Below, one piece after another: positions 52,409 to 61,594 of a stretch of 64,000 nt of DNA. The DNA comes from Planctomycetaceae bacterium (GTDB taxonomy: Bacteria; Planctomycetota; Phycisphaerae; Sedimentisphaerales; UBA12454), in the NCBI GenBank assembly GCA_021371795.1, contig JAJFVK010000001.1:25978-89977 (forward strand), given 5' to 3'. Numbering within the stretch: the stretch's first letter is position 1; each line of letters opens with the position of its first letter. Both the position numbers and the translations under genes were made by a program. The notes under the pieces were generated by a model, which saw only the letters and a program-made list of their open reading frames with translations, was not told the DNA's origin and ran no database searches.

Positions 52409-53410
52409 TTATACTTCTTTAGCGTGAATCCACTTCATCATATTACGCAGTTTTCTGCCGACTGTTTCGAGTTTGCAGTTGTAATCTTTCTTATACAGTG
52501 CGTTGAATTTCTTCATGCCGTGTTTGTATTCGCCGACCCATTCTTTGGCGAATTTTCCGCTGGTGATTTCAGCGAGAATCTTTTTCATTTCAGCTTTGGT
52601 TTTTTTAGTAACGATTCTCGGCCCGCGTGTCAAATCGCCGTATTCAGCGGTGTTTGAAATGCTGTATCTCATATAGCTCATACCGCCCTGATACATCAGG
52701 TCAACGATGAGTTTCACTTCGTGCATACATTCAAAGTAAGCTATTTCGGGCTGATAACCTGCTTTAACCAGCGTCTCGAAACCTGCTTTGATAAGAGCAG
52801 TCAGACCGCCGCAGAGAACTACCTGTTCGCCGAACAAATCTGTTTCTGTTTCTTCTTTGTATGTCGTCTGGATGATACCGGCACGTGCTCCGCCGACACC
52901 ATTGCCCCATGCGAGCGCGATTTTCTTCGCGTTGCCTGTCGCATCCTGCTGAACAGCAACGATGCACGGAACTCCGCCGCCCTTTTCATATTCGCTGCGA
53001 ACCAGATGCCCCGGACCCTTCGGTGCAATCATAACTACGTTCACGTCTTTGGGCGGAACGATATATTTGAAATGAATGTTGAATCCGTGGCAGAAGCCCA
53101 GTGTCTGGCCTGCTACGAGGTTCGGTTTGATTTGTGTTTCGTAAATCTTCGCCTGCATTTCATCGGGCAGAGTAATAATAATCAAAGTTGCGTCTTTCAT
53201 CGCGGTCTTGATATCGCCCGGTTTGAAACCATATTTCTGTGCGAGTTTGAAATTGTCTGTGCCTTTCAATTCAGCAACAGCAACTTTGATTCCGCTGTCA
53301 CGAAGATTAAGACTGTGCGCGTGTCCCTGGCTTCCGAAGCCTATGACCGCGACCTTTTTTCCCTTAAGAGCCGTAATTGGGGCGTCTTTTTGGTAGTAAA
53401 TTTTTGCCAT
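52409..53410 (-). CDS. ilvC: Ketol-acid reductoisomerase, class I (atypical cofactor loop)
   Basis: 333 residues, the short class I form. Rossmann entry [43 protein letters not shown], and the metal-binding TDLFGEQ and C-terminal [12 protein letters not shown]. It converts acetolactate to dihydroxyisovalerate with NAD(P)H and Mg2+. The loop after strand two, usually GLRxGSxSxxKA for NADPH, reads [12 protein letters not shown] (46-57). The phosphate-binding Arg is Leu (48) and the two Ser are Thr51 and Asn53, with E47 and D52 nearby. This suggests altered or relaxed cofactor preference toward NADH. It lies apart from ilvB-ilvN by a glycosidase gene. Confidence 0.95.
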   Translation of the reverse strand: MAKIYYQKDAPITALKGKKVAVIGFGSQGHAHSLNLRDSGIKVAVAELKGTDNFKLAQKYGFKPGDIKTAMKDATLIIITLPDEMQAKIYETQIKPNLVAGQTLGFCHGFNIHFKYIVPPKDVNVVMIAPKGPGHLVRSEYEKGGGVPCIVAVQQDATGNAKKIALAWGNGVGGARAGIIQTTYKEETETDLFGEQVVLCGGLTALIKAGFETLVKAGYQPEIAYFECMHEVKLIVDLMYQGGMSYMRYSISNTAEYGDLTRGPRIVTKKTKAEMKKILAEITSGKFAKEWVGEYKHGMKKFNALYKKDYNCKLETVGRKLRNMMKWIHAKEV

Positions 53411-53559
53411 TTCGATTAACTCCTATAAAAAATTTAATTATTTGGCGTTAGAATTTTACTTTTTTTACACTGAATTGCCTATATTTGCAAGTAAATATTA
53501 TTGACATAAGGAATAATGGGTAGTATAGCTCTTTTATCCTTCTGTTTAATGGAGTTTAT

Positions 53560-55893
53560 ATGCCAAGACGAATATATTTTCCAGTAATTTTGCTTGTTTG
53601 CGGGCTAACCACTTTCCTTTTTGGTCAAGTAGAGTTAAAAAACGGAAATTTTGATGCACAGATACCTCTTACAAGCTGGAACTTACACTTCTATGGCGCT
53701 CATCCGATAGTCTCCGCTGACATGGAAAATCGCAAGGACGGCATTCAGTCTGTCAAAATATCCAGCAGCGAATTGTCAGATTGCGCTATTGCACAGGAAG
53801 TCGAAGTAATACCGGGAAAATTGTATTCTTTGACAGGCTGGATACGCACTGAAAACCTAAATTCTTTTGATTCACCTGTTTTTGGGGCAATCCTCATACA
53901 GTTTCCAGATGGCAGAAGTAATATTGCTTATGGCCAAAATCATAACGGTACCACTGAATGGACACAGGAAGTAATTCTTTTTGTAGCCCCTGAATGCGGC
54001 AAAATACGTATTTCCCTGTTTTTCGTCGGCTACGGAAAAGGCACCGGAACAGTCTGGTTTGACAATATCCAGCTCCACTGTCCCAATGAACTTTCCGGTA
54101 AAGTAAAAATAAGGCCAAAACTTCGTTTCAACAACAAGATTAGCCCATTTCAATACGGTCAATTCATAGAACCGTTTTATGATTGCGGTATTGGTATGTG
54201 GTCAGAGAAACTCTCCGACCAGAGCTTCGAGGGAATCACTCCTTTTAAGGATTTTGTAGTTTTTCGAAAAACAAAGGATTTTCAGTATATGCAATGGTAT
54301 CCAATCGGCGCTGTGCATCGAGGTTTGTATTCGTTGGATGATAAAAATCCTGTTAATGGACGTGTCGCACAGTGCATTAAAGTTAAAAATCCGGAACCCT
54401 GCGTTCTCGGAATCGCACAGGATGGAATCGCAGTAAAGAAAGGAGAAACATATCATTTTTCTGTTTACCTACGGAATCACAAAATACGCGATACGATTCG
54501 CGTTTCTTTATTTGAGCAGGAACATGTTCTGGCACAGCTTCAGTTTAGCCCTATCTTAAATTGGCAAAAATTTCAGGGCGATTTAATCCCAAACGCTGAT
54601 TCTGTAAACGCTTCATTAAAAATCGAATTTACAGCTCCCGGCACTTTATGGCTCGACCAGATTTCACTTATGCCTGCCGATTCTGTATTCGGCTGGAGAA
54701 AAGATGTTGTTGAAGCAATCAAGGCGATGAAACCCGGAATTATTCGATGGGGCGGAATTGCCATTGAGCACGTGGATTGGAAAAATTTAATCGGAGACCC
54801 TGACAAACGGCAACCATGGATTGACCCTTTCTGGGGCGGCAGACACAATCCCGCCGCAGGTCTTGAAGAATTTGTCAAGCTCTGCAATTCCCTTGATATC
54901 GAACCGATGATTTGCGTCCGTACCACAGATTCCAATGCCTCTGACGCTGCTGCACAAGTTGAATATTTCAACGGTTCTACTGGTACGCCAATGGGCGCAT
55001 TGAGGGCAAAAAACGGTCATCCAGAACCGTATCATGTAAATTACTGGCAAATAGGCAACGAACAGGAAAGTCCGGAATACACGCAAAAACTGAAACTTTT
55101 CTCTGAAGCAATGAAGAAAAAATATCCATCAGTTAAACTTTTATCATCATTCCCTAATCCTGATATTCTTCGCGAAGCACCTTTGATTGACTATGTTTGC
55201 CCACATCATTATCGTTCTGATTTGTGCGGCTGTAACGGTGAATTCAAGCGGATGCAATCATGGATTCAAAACTATGGCGGCGGCAGACCTATTAAAATCG
55301 CAATAACCGAGTGGAACACAACAGCGGGAAATTGGGGATTATCCAGAGGTGAACTTTGGACATTGGATAATGCGCTGGCCTGTGCAATCTATCATAATAT
55401 TATGCATCATAATGCCGATTTGGTTGAGATTTCCAATCGTTCCGATTTGATTGACAGCAGTTGTGCAGGTTGTATTCAGACCAACTCGTACCAAATATTT
55501 AAAACACCCGCATATTATGTCCAATCCCTCTATGCTAATAAATCCGGCGATTATTCACTTCAGTCCACAATCAATGGAAATGTTATGCCGAACGAAATTA
55601 GTGCAACAATCAGCGGTGACAAAAGATTTGTTACTCTCTTTTTTGTAAATCAATTCCGGGCTTCTCGAAAAATTAGATTCGATTTTTCAGAATTAGGACA
55701 CGCTAAAGAAAACATCACTATATGGACGGTTCAGGATACAAAACACGCATGCCAGAGAGATATTGCGAATAGTTTTGAGGAACCAGAAAGAGTAAAGATT
55801 GTTGAATCCGCAACGACTCTGGAACAGAATAAATTTACATACACTGTTCCAGAATTATCTTTAAGTGTATTTCTTCTGGAAATTGCTCCATAA
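53560..55893 (+). CDS. GH51-like alpha-L-arabinofuranosidase, secreted, with CBM-like N-terminus
   Basis: 777 residues with a signal peptide (about 1-22). About 25-175 forms a CBM4/9-like jelly roll (ELKNGNFDAQIPL, GKLYSLTGWI, TVWFDNIQL). The catalytic part opens RFNNKISPFQYGQFIEPF and contains KPGIIRWGG, the acid/base E501 in IGNEQE and the nucleophile E584 in ITEWN, as in GH51. C-terminal beta domain follows. It would cleave arabinose from plant polysaccharides; exact substrate unknown. Between ilvC and ilvB-ilvN, unrelated to them. A PEP-CTERM tail is absent. Confidence 0.88.
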   Translation: MPRRIYFPVILLVCGLTTFLFGQVELKNGNFDAQIPLTSWNLHFYGAHPIVSADMENRKDGIQSVKISSSELSDCAIAQEVEVIPGKLYSLTGWIRTENLNSFDSPVFGAILIQFPDGRSNIAYGQNHNGTTEWTQEVILFVAPECGKIRISLFFVGYGKGTGTVWFDNIQLHCPNELSGKVKIRPKLRFNNKISPFQYGQFIEPFYDCGIGMWSEKLSDQSFEGITPFKDFVVFRKTKDFQYMQWYPIGAVHRGLYSLDDKNPVNGRVAQCIKVKNPEPCVLGIAQDGIAVKKGETYHFSVYLRNHKIRDTIRVSLFEQEHVLAQLQFSPILNWQKFQGDLIPNADSVNASLKIEFTAPGTLWLDQISLMPADSVFGWRKDVVEAIKAMKPGIIRWGGIAIEHVDWKNLIGDPDKRQPWIDPFWGGRHNPAAGLEEFVKLCNSLDIEPMICVRTTDSNASDAAAQVEYFNGSTGTPMGALRAKNGHPEPYHVNYWQIGNEQESPEYTQKLKLFSEAMKKKYPSVKLLSSFPNPDILREAPLIDYVCPHHYRSDLCGCNGEFKRMQSWIQNYGGGRPIKIAITEWNTTAGNWGLSRGELWTLDNALACAIYHNIMHHNADLVEISNRSDLIDSSCAGCIQTNSYQIFKTPAYYVQSLYANKSGDYSLQSTINGNVMPNEISATISGDKRFVTLFFVNQFRASRKIRFDFSELGHAKENITIWTVQDTKHACQRDIANSFEEPERVKIVESATTLEQNKFTYTVPELSLSVFLLEIAP

Positions 55894-55929
55894 AATTTGT
55901 GCGTTTATTGATTCGTACATAAAAATTTA

Positions 55930-55979
55930 AGGCAAAGCATAGTTGTTTTTTCGTTAAGCAACCATACTTTGCCTATTTT
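55930..55979. terminator. Hairpin terminator between convergent genes
   Basis: GGCAAAGCATAGTTG (55931-55945) pairs with CAACCATACTTTGCC (55959-55973) with two mismatches. T-rich tracts flank it on both strands, so it can end both the GH51 gene and ilvN. Confidence 0.8.
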
Positions 55980-56002
55980 TAAGCGACATTTACAAACCTC
56001 TG

Positions 56003-56503
56003 TTATTCGTTCGCGGAACCGCCGGGGGTACTCAATTTTCCCATCGCTACGGTGCCTGTGCGAACCATATTCTTGATTCCATACGGCCTGCACGCTTCGA
56101 TAAACTGCTCGAGTTTTTCTTCGCCGTCAGCGAGTTCGACCATAACAAATTTCGGCCCGACATCAACGACTCTGGCCTTGAACATTTCGAAAAGCGCGAG
56201 AATTTCGTGCCGTTTTTCAGGCGGCGCGTGCACGCACATCAGCATTAAATCGTGCGCGACAACATCTTTGAATGAATAATCCTGCACTTTGACGATTTCC
56301 ACAATTTTCTCGAGCTGCTTGCGAACCTGCTCAACAACCTTATCGTCGCCGATTACAACTATCGTCATTCTGCTCAACGCCGGCTCATCTGTTCTGCCGA
56401 CCGCCAGCGAATCAATATTAAATGCCCGTGCCGCGAACATTCCGGCAACGTGTGCCAGAACTCCCGGTTTATTCTGAACTAAAGCGCTAATTATATGTTT
56501 CAT
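56003..56503 (-). CDS. ilvN: Acetolactate synthase, small (regulatory) subunit
   Basis: 166 residues, the usual length. N-terminal ACT domain with ISALVQNKPGVLAHVAGMFAARAFNIDSLAVG, which binds valine for feedback control, then a second ACT-like C-terminal domain (about 85-160). It raises the activity of the catalytic IlvB and confers end-product inhibition. GAGGT precedes the start. It follows ilvB after 43 nt in one operon. The gene name ilvH is used for the same family in some organisms. Confidence 0.95.
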   Translation of the reverse strand: MKHIISALVQNKPGVLAHVAGMFAARAFNIDSLAVGRTDEPALSRMTIVVIGDDKVVEQVRKQLEKIVEIVKVQDYSFKDVVAHDLMLMCVHAPPEKRHEILALFEMFKARVVDVGPKFVMVELADGEEKLEQFIEACRPYGIKNMVRTGTVAMGKLSTPGGSANE

Positions 56504-56546
56504 ATTTTACCTCATCTTTAATTTCAAATCTCAAACTTCAAATTCG

Positions 56547-58289
56547 TTACGCCATACTCTCGAAAATGTCCAGGCCGTCCATTTCGTGCAGGCTCTTTCC
56601 TGCGGGAACCATCGGCCAAACATTTTCTTCGCGTTCGACTCTGAAATCGAGAACGCAAGGGCCTTTCGTTTTGAGCATTTTATCAATCGCGTTTTTAACG
56701 TCGTTCTTCTTTTCAACGGTAATTCCAACGGCACCAAACGCCTCGGCAACCGCAGCGAAATTCGGGCTGCGCAGCGAACTTTTCGAATATCGTTTGCCGT
56801 AGAACAGTTCCTGCCACTGGCGAACCATACCCATATAGCCGTTGTTCAAGATGCAAACCTTGACCGGCAGTTCATACTGAACCGCTGTGCAAAGCTCGTT
56901 CATCGTCATATTAAAGCTGCTGTCGCCGTCAATGTCGATAACCGTCATATCCGGTTTCGCAACCTGTGCGCCAATCGCGGCGGGCAAACCAAAACCCATC
57001 GTTCCAAGACCGCCTGAAGTAATAAAATGTCTGGGCTGCGTGTGTTTATAAAATTGAGCAGTCCACATCTGATGCTGTCCGACGCCTGTAACGATTATCG
57101 CGTTGTCTTTGGTCGCTTCCCAAATCTGCTCGATAACATACTGCGGCTTGATATTCGGGCTTTTAGTATCGTATCTCTGCGGATATTTACTTTTCCATTC
57201 AGCGATTTTCGCGAACCATTCTTTGCGTTCTTTATATTTAATTTCCTTTGTCAGTTCGCCGAGAATATATTTCGCGTCGCCGACAACAGGAATATTGACC
57301 GTAACATTTTTGCTGATACTGCTTGGGTCGATATCAATGTGAATAAATTTCGCTTTCGGAGCGAAAGTCTTGATTTTTCCGGTAACTCTGTCGTCAAATC
57401 TGGCGCCAACGGCTATCAGCAAATCACACTCCTGAACAGCAAAGTTCGCATAAGCAGTTCCATGCATACCGAGCATATCCAGCGATTCCGGCTGCGTCTG
57501 GTCATAAGCTCCCAGCCCCAGCAGCGTCATCGTAACTGGTATATTCGCCTTTTTGGCAAACGTACGCAATTCTTCCGCAGCGTTAGCCGCGATAACTCCG
57601 CCGCCGACGTAAAGCACCGGCCTTTCGGATTTATTTATCTCTTCGGCCGCAAGCGTTATCTGCCGCTGATGGCCTTTGATTTGCGGTTTGTAGCCGGCCA
57701 GAACAACTTCCTCGAGCGGCTTAACTTCGCATTTGTTAACCTCAACGTCAACGGGAATGTCAATCAGAACAGGGCCGGGGCGACCGGTCTTGGCGATATG
57801 AAACGCTTCACGAATCGTCTGCTGCAAATCCCTGACGTCCTTAACAATAACGTTATGTTTTGTAATCGGCCGCGTGATGCCTGTCGTATCAGCTTCCTGA
57901 AACGCATCGTTGCCGATAAGGTCCGTGCGAACCTGTCCTGTAATCGCAACCATAGGAACAGAGTCCATCATCGCGTTCGCAATGCCTGTGATAAGATTGC
58001 ACGCGCCGGGCCCGCTTGTGGCGACTATAACGCCTACCTTGCCGCTTGCGCGAGCGTAGCCGTCTGCCATGTGACAGCCGCCCTGCTCGTGGCGGGGAAT
58101 TATGAAATTGATTGGTGCATCGTAGAGTTTGTCGAACAACGGCAATACCACTCCGCCGAGATAACCGAACATATCTTCGACACCCTGTTCAATCAGAGTT
58201 TGGACGACAATTTCAGCGCCGGTTTTGATAGGTAATGGGTCTGTTTGATTTGTCGGAGCGCATTGCCCCTTTGACGTGGGTTCTTTCAT
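56547..58289 (-). CDS. ilvB: Acetolactate synthase, large (catalytic) subunit
   Basis: 580 residues. Thiamine-diphosphate enzyme: FGYLGGVVLPLFDKLY (N-terminal), RHEQGGCHMADGYARASG with the catalytic Glu, FAD/central domain with DDRVTGKIKTFAPKAKFIHIDID, and the TPP-Mg motif DIDGDSSFNMTMNEL. It forms acetolactate (valine/leucine pathway) or acetohydroxybutyrate (isoleucine). The promoter is strong and there is a leader of about 125 nt. AGGAG precedes the start. The partner ilvN lies 43 nt downstream; ilvC is 3 kb away with a glycosidase between. Confidence 0.96.
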   Translation of the reverse strand: MKEPTSKGQCAPTNQTDPLPIKTGAEIVVQTLIEQGVEDMFGYLGGVVLPLFDKLYDAPINFIIPRHEQGGCHMADGYARASGKVGVIVATSGPGACNLITGIANAMMDSVPMVAITGQVRTDLIGNDAFQEADTTGITRPITKHNVIVKDVRDLQQTIREAFHIAKTGRPGPVLIDIPVDVEVNKCEVKPLEEVVLAGYKPQIKGHQRQITLAAEEINKSERPVLYVGGGVIAANAAEELRTFAKKANIPVTMTLLGLGAYDQTQPESLDMLGMHGTAYANFAVQECDLLIAVGARFDDRVTGKIKTFAPKAKFIHIDIDPSSISKNVTVNIPVVGDAKYILGELTKEIKYKERKEWFAKIAEWKSKYPQRYDTKSPNIKPQYVIEQIWEATKDNAIIVTGVGQHQMWTAQFYKHTQPRHFITSGGLGTMGFGLPAAIGAQVAKPDMTVIDIDGDSSFNMTMNELCTAVQYELPVKVCILNNGYMGMVRQWQELFYGKRYSKSSLRSPNFAAVAEAFGAVGITVEKKNDVKNAIDKMLKTKGPCVLDFRVEREENVWPMVPAGKSLHEMDGLDIFESMA

Positions 58290-58422
58290 TTTTACTCCTA
58301 TTCCGGCTACAATGGATTAATGGACTTGTCTGAAGTACCGACTTTTGAGCAACGAGCTTCAAAAGCCTGCCACATCAGGATTTATGTCCTGCCATATAGC
58401 CTAAATTAAAGCTTAATGCTTT

Positions 58423-58451
58423 ATACTACCACTATTTGCACTTTTTGTCAA
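58423..58451 (-). promoter_or_regulatory. Consensus promoter of ilvB-ilvN
   Basis: Minus strand: perfect -35 TTGACA (58446-58451), 17-bp spacer, -10 TAGTAT (58423-58428). The leader of about 125 nt contains a CTTTTGA...TCAAAAG hairpin (near 58345-58372) and a GGA...TCC hairpin. It has no T-box sequence and no branched-chain-rich leader peptide. Confidence 0.82.
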
Positions 58452-58483
58452 TACCCCATATTCCAGGCAAAGCCAGCCGAAGG

Positions 58484-59194
58484 TCAATCCCTTTGGGATG
58501 AAGAATCTCTGGTTTTCATCAATTCTTTAAGGTATGTCGGTGCTTTCGTCTCGAACATCATTTGTTTGCCGGTCGAAGGATGCAAAAATGAAATCGACTT
58601 TGCGTGCAGTGCGAGCCTTTTGAATCCATCGTCTTTTTTGCCGTATTTTCTGTCGCCGGCAATCGGATGCCCCTCGTCAGACATGTGCACACGAATCTGA
58701 TTTTTCCTGCCGGTCAACAGATTGATTTCCACTAAACTCAAAGCGTTAGATTCTTTAATTACCTTATAAGCTGTATGCGAAAGTTTGCCTTTGGCTTTGT
58801 CATTCGTTGAATAAACGACGAACATTTTATTTTCCGCCAGATATGAACTAATAACGCCTTCTTTTTCTTTCAGATGTCCGTGAACGACAGCGAGGTATCT
58901 CTTTTCAGTTTTGTCCCACTGTGCCTGTAATTTTTCCTTTACCTCTTCGCTCTTTGCGAAAATCAAAACGCCGGAAGTCCACTGGTCGAGCCTGTGAACT
59001 GTGTAAATTTGCTTGCGCGATTTGTAATTACCTTTGCGAACATAATCGGTGAGGATGTATTGAGCAGTTTTGGTTTTTTCGGTCGCTGTTTTAACTGTCA
59101 GCAGTCCGGCCGGTTTATCAATAACGATAATATCATCGTCCTCGTAAAGTATTTCGAGATTGCGCGGTAAATGTCTGTTTTGTTTTTTTGCCAT
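58484..59194 (-). CDS. RluA-family pseudouridine synthase, short form
   Basis: 236 residues without an S4 domain. The catalytic segment VHRLDQWTSGVLIFAKS holds the active Asp, and LLTGRKNQIRVHMSDEGHPIAGDRKYGK is the second landmark. The N-terminal PRNLEILYEDDDIIVIDKPAGLLTV is typical. It would convert uridine to pseudouridine in rRNA or tRNA; target uncertain (RluA, RluC or TruC-like). It is the third gene of the DUF711-membrane protein operon, 2 nt after the previous stop. A second paralog of this family in the window is the RluD-like gene. Confidence 0.88.
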   Translation of the reverse strand: MAKKQNRHLPRNLEILYEDDDIIVIDKPAGLLTVKTATEKTKTAQYILTDYVRKGNYKSRKQIYTVHRLDQWTSGVLIFAKSEEVKEKLQAQWDKTEKRYLAVVHGHLKEKEGVISSYLAENKMFVVYSTNDKAKGKLSHTAYKVIKESNALSLVEINLLTGRKNQIRVHMSDEGHPIAGDRKYGKKDDGFKRLALHAKSISFLHPSTGKQMMFETKAPTYLKELMKTRDSSSQRD

Positions 59195-59196
59195 TT

Positions 59197-59787
59197 TTAT
59201 CTCGGTATTTTACTCCAGTCAATCGGATTTCTGTCAAGCTCAATAATTTCAGAACTGTTAATCCGCCAGCGTTTATCCGCTGTTTTCTCGAAGTACAGTT
59301 TCGCTTTGACAATCAGAAATCCCTTGCCCATTTGAGCGATACGGCTCTGCTCGGCGAACTTAACCATCGCTTCAAATGTCATTGTCGCTTTTCCGTTTTG
59401 AATATCCGTCTGCCGACTTAAAAACGTTACCTTATCGACCATCGCGGTTTCAAAAAGCCCCTGACAATAAGCAACGATATATGTTTTCGATGGATGTAAT
59501 GAATCAGAATAATTATCTGCCATTATTTCTTCTATCGACGCAACGTTCCGCTGCTGAAAGGCCTTTATGCCTTTGTTTACAGTGCCGAGGATTTTTTCAT
59601 TGACCGTCTGAACAAAATATGAAACCGCAAACGCCGCGATATAAATCGCCAGCGGCAGTAGATAATGCCAATGCCTTTTTTTATCGGGACAGACAACCCT
59701 GAAAATCCAAAAGACAATAAAAACGAACAGGCCAATTCCAATCCCTAAAAACGGAAACTCAAACGGATTCCATAAATTCATATTCAT
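59197..59787 (-). CDS. Hypothetical membrane protein
   Basis: 196 residues with two N-terminal membrane segments (about 12-32 and 42-62) and a soluble C-terminal part of about 130 residues. The soluble part (VNKGIKAFQQRNVASIEEIMADNYSD, then beta strands ending KRWRINSSEIIEL) has a SnoaL/NTF2-like outline, that is, a helix pair and a curved beta sheet. Ligand unknown. It lies 12 nt from the DUF711 gene and 2 nt from the pseudouridine synthase, so it is in one operon; this context does not reveal its job. Confidence 0.75.
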   Translation of the reverse strand: MNMNLWNPFEFPFLGIGIGLFVFIVFWIFRVVCPDKKRHWHYLLPLAIYIAAFAVSYFVQTVNEKILGTVNKGIKAFQQRNVASIEEIMADNYSDSLHPSKTYIVAYCQGLFETAMVDKVTFLSRQTDIQNGKATMTFEAMVKFAEQSRIAQMGKGFLIVKAKLYFEKTADKRWRINSSEIIELDRNPIDWSKIPR

Positions 59788-59799
59788 TTCCTCAAAGAT

Positions 59800-61161
59800 T
59801 TAGTTTCTCAATGCCTGTAATTGTGCAGGTATTCTGCCTTTACGTTTAATAAAGTTTGGCGATGCAATCGGCGAAACCTTCATAATCGGAGCCGAACCTA
59901 AAAGCCCGCCAAAGTGCACGATTTGTCCGGCCTTTTTGCCCGGCACAGGAATAATTCTTACACTCGTCGTTTTATTATTCGCAACGCCAATCGCCAACTC
60001 ATCTGCGATTATCGCGCTGATACAATCGGCAGGAGTATTGCCCGGCACAGCGAACATATCCATCCCGACCGAACAAACGCTGGTCAGCGCTTCGAGTTTT
60101 TCAAGATTCAGCGCACCGGTTCGCACCGCGCGAATCATTCCGGCGTCTTCACTTACAGGAATAAACGTGCCAGACAATCCGCCGACATTGCCCGATGCCA
60201 TCGAGCCACCTTTTTTCACCGCGTCCATCAGCATCGCAAGCGCAGCGGTCGAACCCGGCCTGCCCATTCTCGAAACGCCCATCGCTTCGATAATTTCAGC
60301 CACCGAATCGCCCCGCTTCGGCGTTGACGCAAGCGATATGTCAACAATTCCAAAATCAACGTTCATCATCTGCGCAACTTCTCTGCCGATAAGCTCGCCG
60401 GCTCGTGTGATTTTGAAAACCGTGCGTTTGATAACTTCCGAAAGCATCGTCAAATCACACTTGGGATTATTCAGCACAACGTCCTTTACAACGCCGGGGC
60501 CGGAAATTCCGATATTCAGTGAGTAATCGCCCTCGCCGACGCCGTGATGGGCGCCTGCCATAAAGGGATTGTCCTCCGGCACATTGGCGAACACGGCCAG
60601 CTTTGCACAGCCGATTCCGTTTTTGCTGTTGCGGGCGAGGTCTTTGATGATATGGCCAACTTTTTCAATCGCGGTCATATTCATTCCCGACCTGCTGGAC
60701 GCAAGATTCAGAAATGAACAAAGCCGCTGCGTTTTCGGAATCGCGTAAGGCAGCGAATCGATAAGCAGCTCGTCCGCCGATGTCATACCTTTCTGCACAA
60801 GGGCGCCAAATCCGCCGATGAAATCGATGTTAGCGTCGCGTGCCGCCCTGTCTAAAGTTTTGGCAACGGAAACTGCTGTGGAAATTTTTCTCGGCAGCGA
60901 TTCGATAAGCAGTGCTACCGGCGTAACGCTAATTCGCCTGTTGGTGATTGGAATGCCGTATTTGTCCTCAAGCTGGTCGGCGCATTGATTGAGCTTCTTT
61001 CCCATCTCGGAGAGCCGTTTGTAGATTCGTTTATTGAATGAGGCAAGGTTTCTATCAACGCAATCTTTGAGATTAACGCCAAGCGTTACGGTTCTGATAT
61101 CGAAATTCTGTTCGATAGTCATTTTTACCGTCTCAAAAACTTCTTCTACTGATATTCGCAT
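59800..61161 (-). CDS. DUF711/UPF0210 'PFL family' protein
   Basis: 453 residues, the family length. Starts MRISVEEVFETVKMTIEQNFDIRTVTLG; GGFGALVQKGMTSADELLIDSLPYAI and AHHGVGEGDYSLNIGISGPGVVKDV are family-specific. The fold resembles pyruvate formate-lyase and ribonucleotide reductase barrels, but the activity is unproven. It usually follows a small ACT-domain gene in many bacteria; no such gene is adjacent here. It leads a three-gene operon with a membrane protein and a pseudouridine synthase. Cytoplasmic. Confidence 0.92.
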   Translation of the reverse strand: MRISVEEVFETVKMTIEQNFDIRTVTLGVNLKDCVDRNLASFNKRIYKRLSEMGKKLNQCADQLEDKYGIPITNRRISVTPVALLIESLPRKISTAVSVAKTLDRAARDANIDFIGGFGALVQKGMTSADELLIDSLPYAIPKTQRLCSFLNLASSRSGMNMTAIEKVGHIIKDLARNSKNGIGCAKLAVFANVPEDNPFMAGAHHGVGEGDYSLNIGISGPGVVKDVVLNNPKCDLTMLSEVIKRTVFKITRAGELIGREVAQMMNVDFGIVDISLASTPKRGDSVAEIIEAMGVSRMGRPGSTAALAMLMDAVKKGGSMASGNVGGLSGTFIPVSEDAGMIRAVRTGALNLEKLEALTSVCSVGMDMFAVPGNTPADCISAIIADELAIGVANNKTTSVRIIPVPGKKAGQIVHFGGLLGSAPIMKVSPIASPNFIKRKGRIPAQLQALRN

Positions 61162-61301
61162 AATATTGTTTTCCTGATAAAAATTAAGATTGATAGTAAT
61201 TTACCCGAAAACCACCATTTACGCCAATAATAATATCTTCCGGTTTTATCTGCCTGCATATCAGAAAAAGGTCTGTAAAACAGCAGGATTCGAGACAAAT
61301 A

Positions 61302-61329
61302 ACCATTTTCTTGATATCAGGAAAATGGT
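61302..61329. repeat. 28-bp near-perfect palindrome
   Basis: ACCATTTTC (61302-61310) pairs with GAAAATGGT (61321-61329), and the 10-nt centre TTGATATCAG contains TGATATCA, itself a palindrome. Only one base pair is mismatched over 28 bp. It lies in a 430-nt gap between divergent genes and has no T-run, so it looks like a protein-binding site. The rest of the gap shows no gene that I accept. Confidence 0.7.
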
Positions 61330-61456
61330 ATCTCTGGATTCAGGAGCACATCGACAAATAGAGGGTATTACTCTTACCCATTACGCCCGTTATATCATCG
61401 CATAAAAGAATGGTCGTCTAAACAATGAAAACAACAAAAGAAACAGATAAATCCTG

Positions 61457-61484
61457 TTGAGTTAAAAATGAAATAGAGTAGAAT
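61457..61484 (+). promoter_or_regulatory. Possible promoter of the TIR-like gene
   Basis: -35 TTGAGT (61457-61462), 16-bp spacer, -10 TAGAAT (61479-61484), 110 nt before the start codon. Confidence 0.4.
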
Positions 61485-61594
61485 TTTAAGGGTAGGCTCT
61501 AAGGAAGCAAAAATGGAAGTATTTTATTTTAAAACAGTAATCTGTGTATACCGTTTTACACGAAATATATAAATATTATTTGCTGAGGATAATA

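Noticed and set aside
58290..58422. T-box or branched-chain leader peptide before ilvB
   Set aside because: No T-box consensus, and the small frames in the leader are not rich in Ile, Val or Leu.
61190..61405. 71-codon plus-strand frame in the gap before the TIR-like gene
   Set aside because: No ribosome site, spans the 28-bp palindrome, and has no family likeness.
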